NCBI GenBank assembly: GCA_020310875.1
Contig: CM035441.1
Span: 88,723,495 to 88,787,494, forward strand
DNA length: 64,000 nucleotides
Source of the DNA: Ceratopteris richardii
Lineage: Eukaryota > Streptophyta > Polypodiopsida > Polypodiales > Pteridaceae
Direction: 5' to 3'
The notes under the pieces were generated by a model, which was not told the DNA's origin, did no database searches, and saw nothing but the letters and a program-made list of their open reading frames with translations. A program made the position numbers and the translations under genes. Every line of letters starts with the position of its first letter. The stretch's first letter is position 1. Below, one piece after another: positions 24,380 through 34,644 of this stretch.

Positions 24380-25270
24380 GATAGTATACTCAAAAATGAT
24401 ACATGGGATCTAGTCGACTTGCCGCCAAAGAAGAAGGTAATAGGTACTAAATGGATTTGGAAAGCTAAGTATAAAGCTGATGGAACATTAGAAAAGTATA
24501 AGGCACGATTAGTTGCACAGGGTTTTTCACAGATTGAAGGATTTGATGTTCAAGAAACTTTTGCACCAACAGCACGCATGACAACTATTCGGACGGTACT
24601 TGCAGTAGCTGCACAAAAGTCTTGGCCTATTTTCCAGATGGATGTCAAATCTGCATTTTTGAATGGTCACCTCAAGGAGGAGGTATATGTATCTCAACCA
24701 CCAGGTTTTGAGGTGCCCAATTCAGAAAATAAAGTTTGCAGGTTGAAGAAAGCTTTGTATGGACTTAAGCAAGCTCCACGGGCTTGGTACCAACGAATAG
24801 ATCATTTTTTCAAAAATATGGGTTTTGAAAGAAGTACTTCTGATGCTAACTTGTATGTAACGAAAAGGGATAGCAAGCTAGTTGTTGTCATTGTATATGT
24901 AGATGATTTGATCATTACAGGAGATCATCAGGAACTCATCAATCAAACTCTGATCAGCTTGGGAACTGAGTTTGAAATGACAGACTTAGGTCTACTCCAT
25001 TTTTGTCTGGGAATTGAAGTATGGCAAAGGAAGGATGGCATTTTCATCTCACAACAAAAATATTCCAAAGAAATTCTCAAGGCATTTGGAATGATGGACT
25101 GCAAACCAACTAGCACACCTATGGAGGTAAATCATAAGCTATCTATGGATGATAACATGCCTGATGTAGATGCTAAGAAGTATAGGAAGCTCGTTGGAAG
25201 TCTTATTTTTCTGTGCAACACTAGACCAGACATTTGCTATGCTGTTGGAGTGTTAAGCAGGTTTCCCAAC
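24380..25270 (+). pseudogene. Copia-C reverse transcriptase
   Basis: Conserved Copia RT blocks appear in order: [51 protein letters not shown] and the catalytic YVDDLIITG. The thumb follows (FCLGIEVW and [10 protein letters not shown]). Confidence 0.95.
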
Positions 25271-25289
25271 AAACCTAAGGAGAGTCACT

Positions 25290-25840
25290 AGAATGCTGGA
25301 ATGCGAATTCTAAGGTACATTGCAGGAACCTTGGATTTTGGTATTTTGTATACCACAGGTGATACACTCCAAGGATATTGTGATTCAGATTGGGCTGGAG
25401 ATTGTGATTCTAGAAAATCAGTTTCTGGATATTGTTTCTCACTTGGTTCAGGAATATTTTCTTGGGTAAGTAGGAAGCAACCAACTCTCGCACTCTCCTC
25501 CACTGAAGCAGAGTACAAAGCAGCTTGTTTTGCTTCTTGTGAGGCAGTTTGGTTAAGGAGAATTCTTGCAGATCTAGGCTTTCCATCAAATATGCCAACT
25601 GTACTCAAGTGTGATAATCAAAGCTGTATGGCTATTGCAAAGAACCCAGTATTTCATGCTCGCACCAAGCACATAGAAGTACAGTACCATTACATTCGTG
25701 AGCTAATTGAAGATGAAATTGTGGAGCTAGAATATTGCCCAACAGAGGCAAATTGTGCTGACATATTCACTAAAGCACTTGGAAGAGAGCAGCTCAACAA
25801 GCATCTTCAACATATGGGCATAGGACCGAGACCTACTTGA
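25290..25840 (+). pseudogene. Copia-C RNase H
   Basis: RNase H motifs include [33 protein letters not shown] and TKHIEVQYHYIRE. The domain ends with the ADIFTKAL motif shortly before the polypurine tract. Confidence 0.95.
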
Positions 25841-25858
25841 TTTATCATCGGTAAACAT

Positions 25859-25868
25859 TGAGGGGGGG
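25859..25868 (+). other. Copia-C polypurine tract
   Basis: The purine run gaggggggg abuts the TG start of the 3' LTR. It is the plus-strand primer site of LTR elements. Confidence 0.9.
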
Positions 25869-26430
25869 TGTTAGTATATGATCAATGTCTACCCCTCATG
25901 ATTGTATGCACATTTTGTAAGGCCCCCGTTATGAGGAGAAGCCAAGCGTGCATTACCCAATTGATGGGAATCCCAACTTGAATGTTGGATGAAGGTCATA
26001 TTGGACCATGTAAGATATTATAAGGAAAGGGAGTTACCAGGGTCCCCAATTGTGGGGTCCGGGGTCAGAAATCATTTATATTTGTTAGGTCGGTTCAACC
26101 AGTCTAAGCCGTGTATGGCAATTACACGGGCGGTGGCCGCCCACGCTCTACCGCCCATGTATTGCCGTCCATGGCAGGACACCCATGATCCTATATATAC
26201 ATGACTTCTGCACTACCTAAGACACCTGAGTTGAGCCAGCATACCTCTACCTTGTATCTCCCTATCTAGAGTTGTCTAGATCACCATTTAAGCTCTACCT
26301 TGAGAGCGCACGGGTGGACAATGCCATCATCTTTGTACTTGCTGCTAGTAGAAAATTGTTGAGATTCTCCTATATCTGTTATCTTCTCTGCTATTGCTCC
26401 TGTGTTATATTGCGTAACTATTGTCTTACA
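25869..26430 (+). repeat. Copia-C 3' LTR
   Basis: 562 bp, TGTTAGTA to CTTACA. It is longer than the 5' LTR by 20 bp because of an extra ggtccccaattgtggggtcc-like piece near 26040. Otherwise it is almost identical. Confidence 0.95.
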
Positions 26431-26468
26431 TGGTATCAGAGCTGTAAGGTTCGAATTGATCAATGTCT
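26431..26468 (+). other. Irregular 3' junction of Copia-C
   Basis: After the 3' LTR come 26 bases identical to the sequence that follows the 5' LTR (primer-binding site plus tgtaaggttcgaat), then about 12 bases (tgatcaatgtct) matching the start of the LTR itself. Host sequence resumes at about 26469 (ccttttgttttgag). In the uninterrupted LTR copy at 31318-31350 about ten bases (gtataccata) take the place of the insertion. Confidence 0.75.
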
Positions 26469-26763
26469 CCTTTTGTTTTGAGCTTCTATTTATTTACTTC
26501 AATTGAATACGGTAAATATGAATTATGTTTTCTTTACAAAGTGTGTTTTCACACTACAAAGTTCACATGGACATATACTAGATGTTATGCTAAACTTGGA
26601 GTAAGGTTCTGAAATATGAAAAATGAACATTTTATCCACCTCGTACAAAGCCATCTCTGCACATTAGACTTTTGTACCATTTTACTATGAATAATGATGA
26701 TAATATTGTTTCTATTGGACTTTGTTTTGATTTGAAGGAAGAGTAGAGATGTAAATCTGTACG

Positions 26764-26780
26764 ACATTCACCCCCACCAA
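26764..26780 (-). other. Polypurine tract of the TR-GAG element
   Basis: On the minus strand ttggtgggggtgaatg sits directly before the start of the 3' LTR. It fits the plus-strand priming site. Confidence 0.65.
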
Positions 26781-26867
26781 ACCTGTGCATCCTCCGGATG
26801 CGCCAAATAAGACCTGTTTTCTGCTTAATGATAAAAGTCAATTCCATAGTATAATATGTGCATGGGT

Positions 26868-27420
26868 TTTAAAATCAAAGTGCCTTATGCAGGGCTGTGT
26901 AATTAGCCCTATTTATATGCACACTTTGAAATGCATAGAGAACAAGTATGGTGCAATGAGCAAGGTAAAAAGCTTCGGATGGTGAGGATTGTGCACTCAC
27001 TCACATACATAGTAATGTAAAAATACATAAAACCTTACAGTCTCTCTCATGTGCATGGGTACCACTCAGTTTGTGCCTCAATGCATGGTCATATAATGTG
27101 ACCCTACCATATGCATACTTTAAGTGCATTTGTAAGAATTTATGGTGCATAAGGGATAAGAGCTTTTGATGAAGAGGTTTTAACTCCCAGATTTAGACTT
27201 TGCTTGCAGATTTCATCATGCATGTTACATTTGATATTGGTGCAAATAAACGTGCATCTAAGGAAAAATCAACATGTGTTTGTACATAATTTGATGCATA
27301 CTTTAAATGCAAGCTTAAATAAAAATGGTGCAAAAATGGAACTAAAAGTTATTTATAATCTATTCTTGATGAAAATCTTGGTTCATCAATCAGCTCCCAA
27401 TCTTCATGCTAAACCTGTAA
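26868..27420 (-). repeat. Three degenerate ~190-bp tandem repeats between gag and the purine tract
   Basis: The phrase atgca(c/t)actttraa..tgca recurs at about 26918, 27111 and 27294. It is each time followed by atggtgca and preceded by a gtgc(c/a)t word. The periods are 193 and 183 bp. It lies in the 3' noncoding part of the gag-only element. Confidence 0.7.
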
Positions 27421-27426
27421 AATAAA

Positions 27427-28671
27427 TCATATTAAAATACTTGTGAGAAACATTGTTATTAGCAGACTTATACAAAAGGTAGCAATCCAAGATAATACTT
27501 CTCGATAGTCCATCTGTAAAAACCAAAGCAATATTAAATCAAACTTTGTGGCTTTCATTATATTCCATTGAAACATTAAATCCTCCATTCTTGCTTGTCC
27601 TGCATCAAAGTACTCAAAAACTTGATTAGAACATCCAATATTATCATCATTAATATGTAAAAAATTAAGACAAAACCGGTGTTCATTCATGTAGAAACCT
27701 TTAAATTTATATTTTTCAAATATATAAGTATCACTTTTTATAATTTTCTCATCTTGTTCTTCCTTATATGGAGAATCACTGAGAGTAATAATTTTAGGAG
27801 AAGCTATTGTGATGAGTGGGATCTGTTTAGCACTTACATCACTCACTTCTTCAATGAATAATTGGGGAAGACTTTTAGAAGAATCAAACAAAGGTTTCTC
27901 ATGTTCACACTCATGTTTGTTTAATGTTTTGTGTTCTATAATTGTAATTTGATTTTCATCCTTCATCATTGGTGTAGCATAATCTAATTCATTGTTTGTA
28001 ATTTCAAGTTTGTTTTCTTCATTTATCTTTTGATAAGTACAATCTAATTTGTTGCTTTTAGAAAGAGGAGAATATTTGAATTTTTGGCATTCATATCTAA
28101 GAGCAAGTCGATGAACTTGCTTTTGCACATATGTCCAATCATTAGTCAAGCCGTTTGAGGTATTATGATCTTCCACAAGAGGCTCTTGGTCTTTTCGAAT
28201 TGAGTAATCAAGGATAGTTAAAAAATTTATAACTTTATAAGGCTCTAGATAAGTTTGTTCTTGCTCAGGTAAGTCACTAAACTGTTCTTCAAACTCTTGA
28301 AAACTCTCAATTAAGTTCTCTTTTGGTTTCGATGTATTTACCCAGGCTTGAAACGTTTCATGATTTCTTTTTGTTGAATCCTCGAAAAAGAATTCTTGTA
28401 GCAACTCGGTCTTAAAAATATCCCAAGGTATAGTGGATGAGCTCAACCTAAGGCTTATTCTATCTCGCGTATCTCCATTTGATATACGCCTAAAGGTTGA
28501 AACCCAAGTATCCCTAGGTATGCCATATTGATAAGCTAAATTTTCGTATTCCTTGATATACCTAGTAACATCTTTACCACAAAACTCTTTCTTCTCTATT
28601 TTCAGGTCATCAATCAGTTTCCAGATTCTTTCTTCTATAACGTAGGGGTCCATTATGAAATCTCTATTCAC
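27427..28671 (-). CDS. Gag-like protein of the TR-GAG element
   Basis: A 414-codon uninterrupted frame on the minus strand starts at the ATG at 28671, shortly after the candidate primer-binding site. Residues roughly 60-180 resemble a gypsy-type Gag core: WVSTFRRISNGDTRD, then LRLSSSTIPWDIFK, then LLQEFFFED and ESFQEFEEQFSDLP. The C-terminal half is charged and repeats NEENKLE/NNELDYA-like acidic strings. The last 30 residues are hydrophobic. No zinc knuckle and no pol domain follow. This is the only coding part of the element and it looks whole. The usual role is packaging element RNA into particles; the enzymes must have come from a partner element. Assignment to Gag rests on motif feel and position, not on a database search. 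Confidence 0.65.
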   Translation of the reverse strand: MNRDFIMDPYVIEERIWKLIDDLKIEKKEFCGKDVTRYIKEYENLAYQYGIPRDTWVSTFRRISNGDTRDRISLRLSSSTIPWDIFKTELLQEFFFEDSTKRNHETFQAWVNTSKPKENLIESFQEFEEQFSDLPEQEQTYLEPYKVINFLTILDYSIRKDQEPLVEDHNTSNGLTNDWTYVQKQVHRLALRYECQKFKYSPLSKSNKLDCTYQKINEENKLEITNNELDYATPMMKDENQITIIEHKTLNKHECEHEKPLFDSSKSLPQLFIEEVSDVSAKQIPLITIASPKIITLSDSPYKEEQDEKIIKSDTYIFEKYKFKGFYMNEHRFCLNFLHINDDNIGCSNQVFEYFDAGQARMEDLMFQWNIMKATKFDLILLWFLQMDYREVLSWIATFCISLLITMFLTSILI

Positions 28672-28769
28672 TGAGGACTTAAAACCATCTCTATGTTCCT
28701 ATGCATAAGTACAAGCATAACTACTTGGAAATTCTTCATGTCATATGTACCTAAGTTTCCATGCCGATC

Positions 28770-28788
28770 CTTCACGTCAGGTTCACCA
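28770..28788 (-). other. Candidate primer-binding site of the TR-GAG element
   Basis: On the minus strand tttggtgaacctgacg follows the LTR end (CCCGACA) after two bases. Its TGG start fits pairing with a tRNA ending in CCA. I could not identify the tRNA. Confidence 0.5.
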
Positions 28789-28791
28789 AAT

Positions 28792-31633
28792 TGTCGGGAA
28801 GTTGCGGACCTACGGCTGGTGGATCAGACAGCCACTAAATCCCTCGGCACACGCCGGGTGCTTGGAGCAAACTCAGGTAAATATCAGATGTTCACAGAAG
28901 CCTTAAAGAAACATACATACTCAAGAAAAAAATGATAGTGGAGACGCAAAATCATTATATTAGAACAATTAATTCATTTATCATGGTTGATTCGACAATT
29001 CTTTTTCCTAGAACATGCTAAGAAATTCCACTTTGAAATCAGTATCTTGTGAGTATCTCATTTCTCAAGATTACTAAATGGTATGTTTTAATGATAAATA
29101 AAATAGTTTGTGCATAAACATGTAATGCTTATCCTTCGAAATAACGTTTCGACTTGCAATCTGAGCTCAATTCTTCATAGGCTCAAATAGATGAGGATCG
29201 TCAAATTCATAGGCTTCAGTCTTTTCAAATCAGTTTCGTTAGAATATCAAAGTGACGTGCAAAAAATTCAATTGTCAATGACTTGTCCTTAAGTGATGGA
29301 AATTTTAGAATTTATCAGTAGCAGAAGGCGGAATTTTATGCAGCTATGCATCCAAAATACATTGCAGAAATAAAATTTCTAGCTATCAACGGAATTGACA
29401 TTCATTAAAGCTACAAGTTCCTGGAGAACTTGAAGATATGCCACAGTGGATTGGCTTCAGAAATAAGGTGACAGTTGATCTTAAAAGATTCAATCGGAAA
29501 TTGCAATATAAATTTATTCATAAGTAACTGAGTTTTGATTCTGCCAACTAGCATGCAATGTTATGATGCATCTATAAAATACGCACACAAACGTATTGGA
29601 ATATTATGAACTATCGCATATAATCACATGTACGATTCTGTATAAATAAGATGAAGTCACAAAATAAAAATTTGACAGAACTTACCAAATGTTAGTCATC
29701 TCAGAGTGAAAACAGTACGAGTTTTAAGATGAAAGTCAATCAGTGATACATAATTTGTGAGATGAGTTAAGAAGTTGTTGAAAGTATCTTATCATAGATT
29801 TATCAGGGATGATAGGACATACAACCATGATCATGATTTGACTAGAGTCACTTAACTATTTTAATAGATCATCTGGATCGTGCTAGAATTCGAATTCAAT
29901 ACATCAAATTCCAAATATTAAAATTCAGCCACAGATCTATCCTCGTTTATGATCAAGTTCCGTCACTCCTTTCATATCTTGATGTCGACTAATACTCATC
30001 TCTGTATTGTTTATCATAAACGTATAGCCAATAATTTACATAAATAGCAAGTAGATGCACAGATTCTTTTGTAGAAAAATGAGTTCTGATGCCTGTTTTT
30101 CGTATGATAATGGTAATAATACTTGTATAAGCGACAATTCACAGTAGTTCCATCATGAATATCAATAGTGCTTTGAAACTATGATATAAAAAATGAAATA
30201 GTATTTGAATCCTGTCTATGTCATGGAGCAGAGACAGTCAATATGAATGCCATGGCTACCACCGTCACGTTTTGCGCTGAACCAGAAATAAATATAAAAC
30301 ATAAAGAAGGTAGAACATTTTTCGCAATAGCTTCTTAAGTTTACAAAGTATCGTCGCAATCCAAACATAGAATTCGAGAATTTGTGGAATTAAAAAAAAA
30401 AGATGAGCACAACTATCAATAGATTTCAAATTATAAGAAAAGAGTTTAGCGCATAACAAAGGAAAAAAAAAAAAAGTTTTCAGAGCATTTACGTGAAGGA
30501 AATGTGTTTACTTAGAATGTCCATTCCTATAGATGAGACCCATGACGGTTGCCACATGAAAAGCCATCGGAGAGTGTACTCAGCCATGACACCTGACTGA
30601 AGTTCGCTTTTGAGGTTCTCAGGATTCAGGTAAAGAATACTCGTAAGAAATTCCGGGTCAGCAAAAAGTCATAGCTTTTTCCTTGAAAGCGGAGGAATGT
30701 CCTTTGAAGAAACATCGATCTCCTCTTTCTTTTGTGTCAACAGTATCACTCTGTCTTCTCCTTATTGTCTGCTGTATCGCTCTGTCTTTCCTCATAATCT
30801 GTCATCTGCATCTTCTCATAGTTTCCAACAATTTTGACGTGCGGAACATTCCCTTCTTCCGCATACAACAGAAATAGTGCGTGAATATATTGGCCTCTGT
30901 GTATTGCACGCCCTCTAAACTTTAGTACTCCTCAAATATCACAGAGCATCATATGCAAATCTTCAATTATCCAGCGCCTTGAACTCTCATCTTCGTGCGT
31001 GTGCTCAACAGATGATTGCAGTAATCGTTCCTAATTAATCAGATGAAGATCTTAGCCCCCTGAAACATGTAGTATGGCCTCCCTCTGTATGCGTTGTCTG
31101 TCCCTTCTTTTTCCCTCATGCATGGATTTCCAGAAAATACGCATGGCAATCTTTTTTTCTCTCAAGCTCACTGGTCTTTGTCTTCATCAGATGTCACGGC
31201 AGTTGTCGTCCATGCCTTTTTCTTTGATTTTCCTCCATGTGCGCTTTGTCCTCCTTTGATAATGCTGTAACTCTATATTTAGAGTTAACTTTTCGGACTG
31301 CTTTAAAACTACTTCTGACGCTAGTTTTGTATACCATACCTTTTGTTTTGAGCTTCTATTTAGTTACTTCAATTGAATACGGTCTATATGAATTATGTTT
31401 TCTTTACAAAGTGTGTTTTCACACTACAAAGTTCACATGCACAAATACTAGATGTTATGCTAAACTTGGAGTAAGGTTCTGAAATATGAAAAATGAACAT
31501 TTTATCCACCTCGTACAAAGCCATCTCTGCACATTAGACTTTTGTACCATTTTACTATGAATAATGATGATAATATTGTTTCTATTGGACTTTGTTTTGA
31601 TTTGAAGGAAGAGTAGAGATGTAAATCTGTACA
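28792..31633 (-). repeat. 5' LTR of the TR-GAG element
   Basis: 2842 bp and uninterrupted; it begins TGTACAG and ends CCCGACA on the minus strand. It has about 95 bp (around 30440-30535) absent from the other LTR. The rest matches at about 98-99% by eye. Short open frames in it are conserved between copies only because the LTRs are copies. Confidence 0.85.
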
Positions 31634-31995
31634 GTACTCTCAAGTCTCTAATTATGGGAGTTATTTTCTCCATCCTCCATCAACATACATACAATATGTG
31701 TTGATGCTTCACTCTATTTACCAAAACAAATACTCTTCTCTAAGTAAATGAATGTATATCAATGTGACAAACAAATTGGAAAGCCAATTTGAATTTTGAA
31801 ATTGAAACAAAAAACCATCTTGATACTGTAGAGAAAACCAGAAGGGTATATTCTCACACTCAAGATGCATCGAAGCACATATAAACTTTATCAAAGTGAA
31901 CATCTCTCTAGAAAGAATTTCATCTGATAATTTGGCTTCTTCCAAGTCCAAGTTTGAATCCCATAGGAATCAGGATGATGGAAATCATCATGAAA
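31634..31995. other. No gene seen
   Basis: Flank of the TR-GAG element. A minus-strand 77-codon frame (31718-31951) has no recognised motif. Confidence 0.4.
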
Positions 31996-32271
31996 ACATG
32001 TAGTAAGTGACATTTCTTAAAATCCTTATTTGTTTGGGTATTGGTGATAATGTGTCACTTTGTGAGGCATTACAATGGGTTACATCTTGTAGTGATTTTT
32101 GCATATTCAGCATGTGGTCATGATAGGAGGAGCAATACATGTAATTGTATGATCTAAGGGTCGCGTGGATTCAGATGGATCTGAAATCGGACACCGTTTG
32201 TCACCTGTATGTATGACCAAAGATCTCGACTCTAGACTTACTAGGAGGTCACGTGCTCTTGTGAACAAGTG

Positions 32272-32345
32272 ATCCACTTAGTCGAGAGGTAAGGTCTCAT
32301 GGGTGTGAAGGAGGAGGTCTTGGGTTCAATTCCCATGGGCTACAT
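32272..32345 (+). repeat. tRNA-derived SINE-like relic
   Basis: An A-box-like string (tagtcgagagg, 32279-32289) and a B-box-like string (ggttcaattcc, 32323-32333) stand 44 bp apart, the spacing found in tRNA genes. A short T-arm-like hairpin (tggg/ccca) frames the B box. The outer ends do not form an acceptor stem, so it is not a working tRNA gene. It is better explained as the head of a tRNA-derived SINE or an old tRNA relic. Confidence 0.5.
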
Positions 32346-33169
32346 GAGGAGAGTATTTCACCGAAAGAGATCTAGAGCCCTCTAGATGGATCCACTTGAG
32401 TTAACACTAGTTAACTAGGACACTTGGAGCACATGCAGTTACATGGTTGACACATAGATGGTTAGTGTCCACTTGCCCAAGAAGGTACTCCCCTAGAGAG
32501 ATATATATATATAGAGGCATTTGGTTGGGAGGAGAGTCATCTCTGTAGCATGTGGTGGTCGTAATCTTGCATTGCTTGAATTTTCCAAGTTACACTTGGA
32601 ACTTGGTGCTTACCTTAGTCAGCCTATTCCTTAGTTGAAAGGATCATTTTGAAGTCCAAATCTCACTCTTGCAGAAATTTATTACATATTTTTGGATCAA
32701 CACTTTATCTTGAAGTGTTTCTTTATCACCTTTAAAATAAGATCCTGGAAGCTACTTCATATCTTCTGTTTTCGTTGATCTTGAAGCTATCTTGAAATAT
32801 CTTGAGATACTACTTTTATCCTGCTTGAATTTAAACTCTTTCTTTGAGGTTTTAATTCCCTTGAGGATCAAACCTACCTTCAAGATCCAATCTACGACTA
32901 AAAGATAATTATCATCCCATGATCCGATGTCCCATACCATCTTTCCTACATCAATGTGAATATACAATCTGGTGTCCCATACCACCGTATTTTATATTCA
33001 CATTAATGTGTGAGTGATGCTTATCCTAAAGTCAAAACATGTCTTGATAGAGTATCTTTTCACTTCATCCCTTTAAAAGAATTTGGAACTTTCAGGCATT
33101 ACCTCTAACTTGATATTCTAAGTTTTTGGAGAGTCATCTCTCTAGCACGTGGTGGTTGTTATCTTGCAT

Positions 33170-33181
33170 TGGTATCAGAGC
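33170..33181 (+). other. Primer-binding site of the orphan LTR
   Basis: TGGTATCAGAGC follows an LTR-like end. Confidence 0.6.
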
Positions 33182-33189
33182 CTAAGCAA

Positions 33190-34229
33190 GCTCCCATGGT
33201 GACTTTCATAAGCTCAACATCATCTTCATGTTCTTCAAATATAGAATAATCTCTTGCATGAGTTTCTCAATGTGGATATATTCTTGAGTTTATTCATCAT
33301 TTGTAGCCGTCAAAAAATCAAATTGACTGGTGCCCTGCTGAACTATAGCACTATCATATTTGAATATTGGTGAGCTATAGTGCTATCATATTGCTGGGGT
33401 GCCTCATCTCTACTGTGACACATTCATCTGCACAAGTCACATCTCTACTGAGACACACTCCACATCAGTGGACTCAAACATAGGAATGTTTGCAATAGAG
33501 AAAGTAATTAGTTATTCTTTATTCTCACGTGGGTTTATCTTGGAATCAAATGATCCATTTCTATTAAGGAGTGAGCTATTCTTTGCAACTTCATAGGCAC
33601 CGGGTCAAATCAGTCTGATGCTCTTTGAGAAGGATCTATAGCCTTCATAGGTCATATGACAACCGCTCTAGTCCAACGGAGCCATAAAATGCTGCCACAT
33701 TGTCTTATTAGTTTTGTGGTTGCAAAAGAGAGTGAAATATTTATCTTTGCAATGACAATGACAATCAAGGGGTTCGAACCAGCAGCAGGTATCTACGTTG
33801 GAAGTGCCAATGGTGAGAGAATATGCTCCAAATTATTATTCTCTCCACATCTATGGTAACTCAAAACCAATTAAAAGGAGAGATAGATATAGACAATGTG
33901 CATAGCCTTTGAAATTTGAACTAGAGATCTCATCCGGCAATGATGCTATTCTACACCATGAGCGCTAGCTCGTTTCCAACTTGTTTGAGCTTATCTATAT
34001 TATCTATGATATAAAGCAAGAAGTACAAAAATTAAGGGGTGGCATATCTGTGAACCAAAAGCTTTGGGAATAGGGATTCAAACCTAAAATCTCCCATATC
34101 GGAGGCTAGCATCTTTATAAGTAGAACAAATGGCTCGACTGTTATCGCTATGAGATAGCGATTGGTGTTAAAAGCTGATTATAAGAAAATGTATCATACT
34201 AGTATTTTATATTTCTTGCTTAACTCCTT
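33190..34229. other. Mostly unassigned; tRNA-like B-box words on the minus strand
   Basis: I see no gene. Minus-strand strings resembling tRNA B boxes occur at about 33768-33780 (ggttcgaaccc) and 34074-34085 (ggtttgaatccc). They may be worn SINE copies, but matching A boxes at the right distance are not convincing. Confidence 0.25.
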
Positions 34230-34644
34230 ATCCGAGCATGGGCCAATTCGGCATTTGTTATTCTTCTCAAGACGGATAAAGAGCTCATTAGTGAGTTGTG
34301 CGGGCTCACTAATGAGTTCTTGAAGTTTTTGAAGTTAGTGATTGCCACCCCTCTTCGTATGGTCTAGAAAGAGGCACTCAAGTTTGGGACGCTTCTGACT
34401 TGTCTCAACAATGACATCATCACGTTAATTAAAAAAGGGAAAAAGAATAGAATTGAGAATTGGTGTCCAATTAGGATGCTTCAAACAAGATAAAAGATCA
34501 TTGCCAAAGTCATAACCAACAAAATTTCTAGCAATCTAAGAGCATGGTGAAGCGAGGACCAAAAAGGTTTCATCAAAGCCAGGTCAATATTGGAAGCTGT
34601 TATAGATATTTGGGAAGGTCTTGATTTTGCGGATGAGTCAAGAC
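34230..34644 (+). mobile_element. L1-type LINE, left part of the reverse transcriptase
   Basis: One plus-strand frame carries LINE RT block order: NDIITLIKKGKK, RIENWCPIRML, KIIAKVITNKIS and QKGFIKARSILEAV. These match the L1 pattern around ITLIPKK, NWRPISLL, KIIAKVLANRL and QTGFIKGRSI. A few in-frame stops show it is dead. The reading breaks off at 34644 and continues at 60478, on the other side of Copia-A. The endonuclease part expected upstream is not recognisable. Confidence 0.8.
34640..34644. repeat. Target duplication of Copia-A, left copy
   Basis: AAGAC just before the left LTR matches AAGAC at 60473-60477 just after the right LTR. Confidence 0.9.

Larger units (their letters stand above)
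21133..26430 (+). mobile_element. Copia-C: young Copia element nested in the LTR
   Basis: A nearly whole Ty1/copia element with LTRs 21133-21674 and 25869-26430, both TG...CA. The LTRs differ at about three bases plus one 20-bp length difference, so it is the youngest element in the window. Order is gag, protease, integrase, RT, RNase H, as in Copia. The coding body shows about four breaks. Its ends lack an evident target duplication, and the 3' side carries extra element-derived bases (see 26431-26468). Confidence 0.95.
18687..26763 (-). repeat. 3' LTR of the TR-GAG element (split by Copia-C)
   Basis: It is nearly identical to 28792-31633 over 18687-21132, and resumes at about 26456 up to 26763. 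The intervening 5.3 kb is the Copia-C element. In minus orientation this is the downstream LTR, since gag is read toward it. Confidence 0.85.
18687..31633 (-). mobile_element. TR-GAG/LARD-type LTR element, minus strand, gag only
   Basis: Two direct copies of a long repeat (18687-26763 interrupted, and 28792-31633) flank a 2.0-kb interior that codes only for a Gag-like protein on the minus strand. Read on that strand, the repeats begin TGTACAG and end CCCGACA, as LTRs should. A candidate primer-binding site follows the 5' LTR and a purine tract precedes the 3' LTR. No protease, RT or integrase is visible, so it must have depended on another element. LTR mismatch by eye is about 1-2%, so it is fairly young but older than the Copia-C inserted in it. 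No clean target duplication is visible; the left flank is simple repeat. It looks structurally whole apart from the Copia insertion and one length difference of about 95 bp between LTRs. Confidence 0.8.
32000..33181 (+). repeat. Orphan LTR-like region ending at a tRNA-Met primer site
   Basis: A TATA run followed by tatagaggcat (about 32500-32520) leads into gagagtcatctct...cttgcattg at 32532-32574. The same roughly 43-bp piece recurs at 33129-33171, where it is followed by TGGTATCAGAGCC, a Copia-type primer-binding site (33170-33181). This looks like the end of an LTR plus a second or rearranged copy 597 bp away. No coding part of the element is recognised downstream. Confidence 0.5.

Noticed and set aside
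32272-32345. Functional tRNA gene
   Set aside because: A and B boxes are spaced correctly, but the acceptor stem does not pair and the T stem is imperfect.
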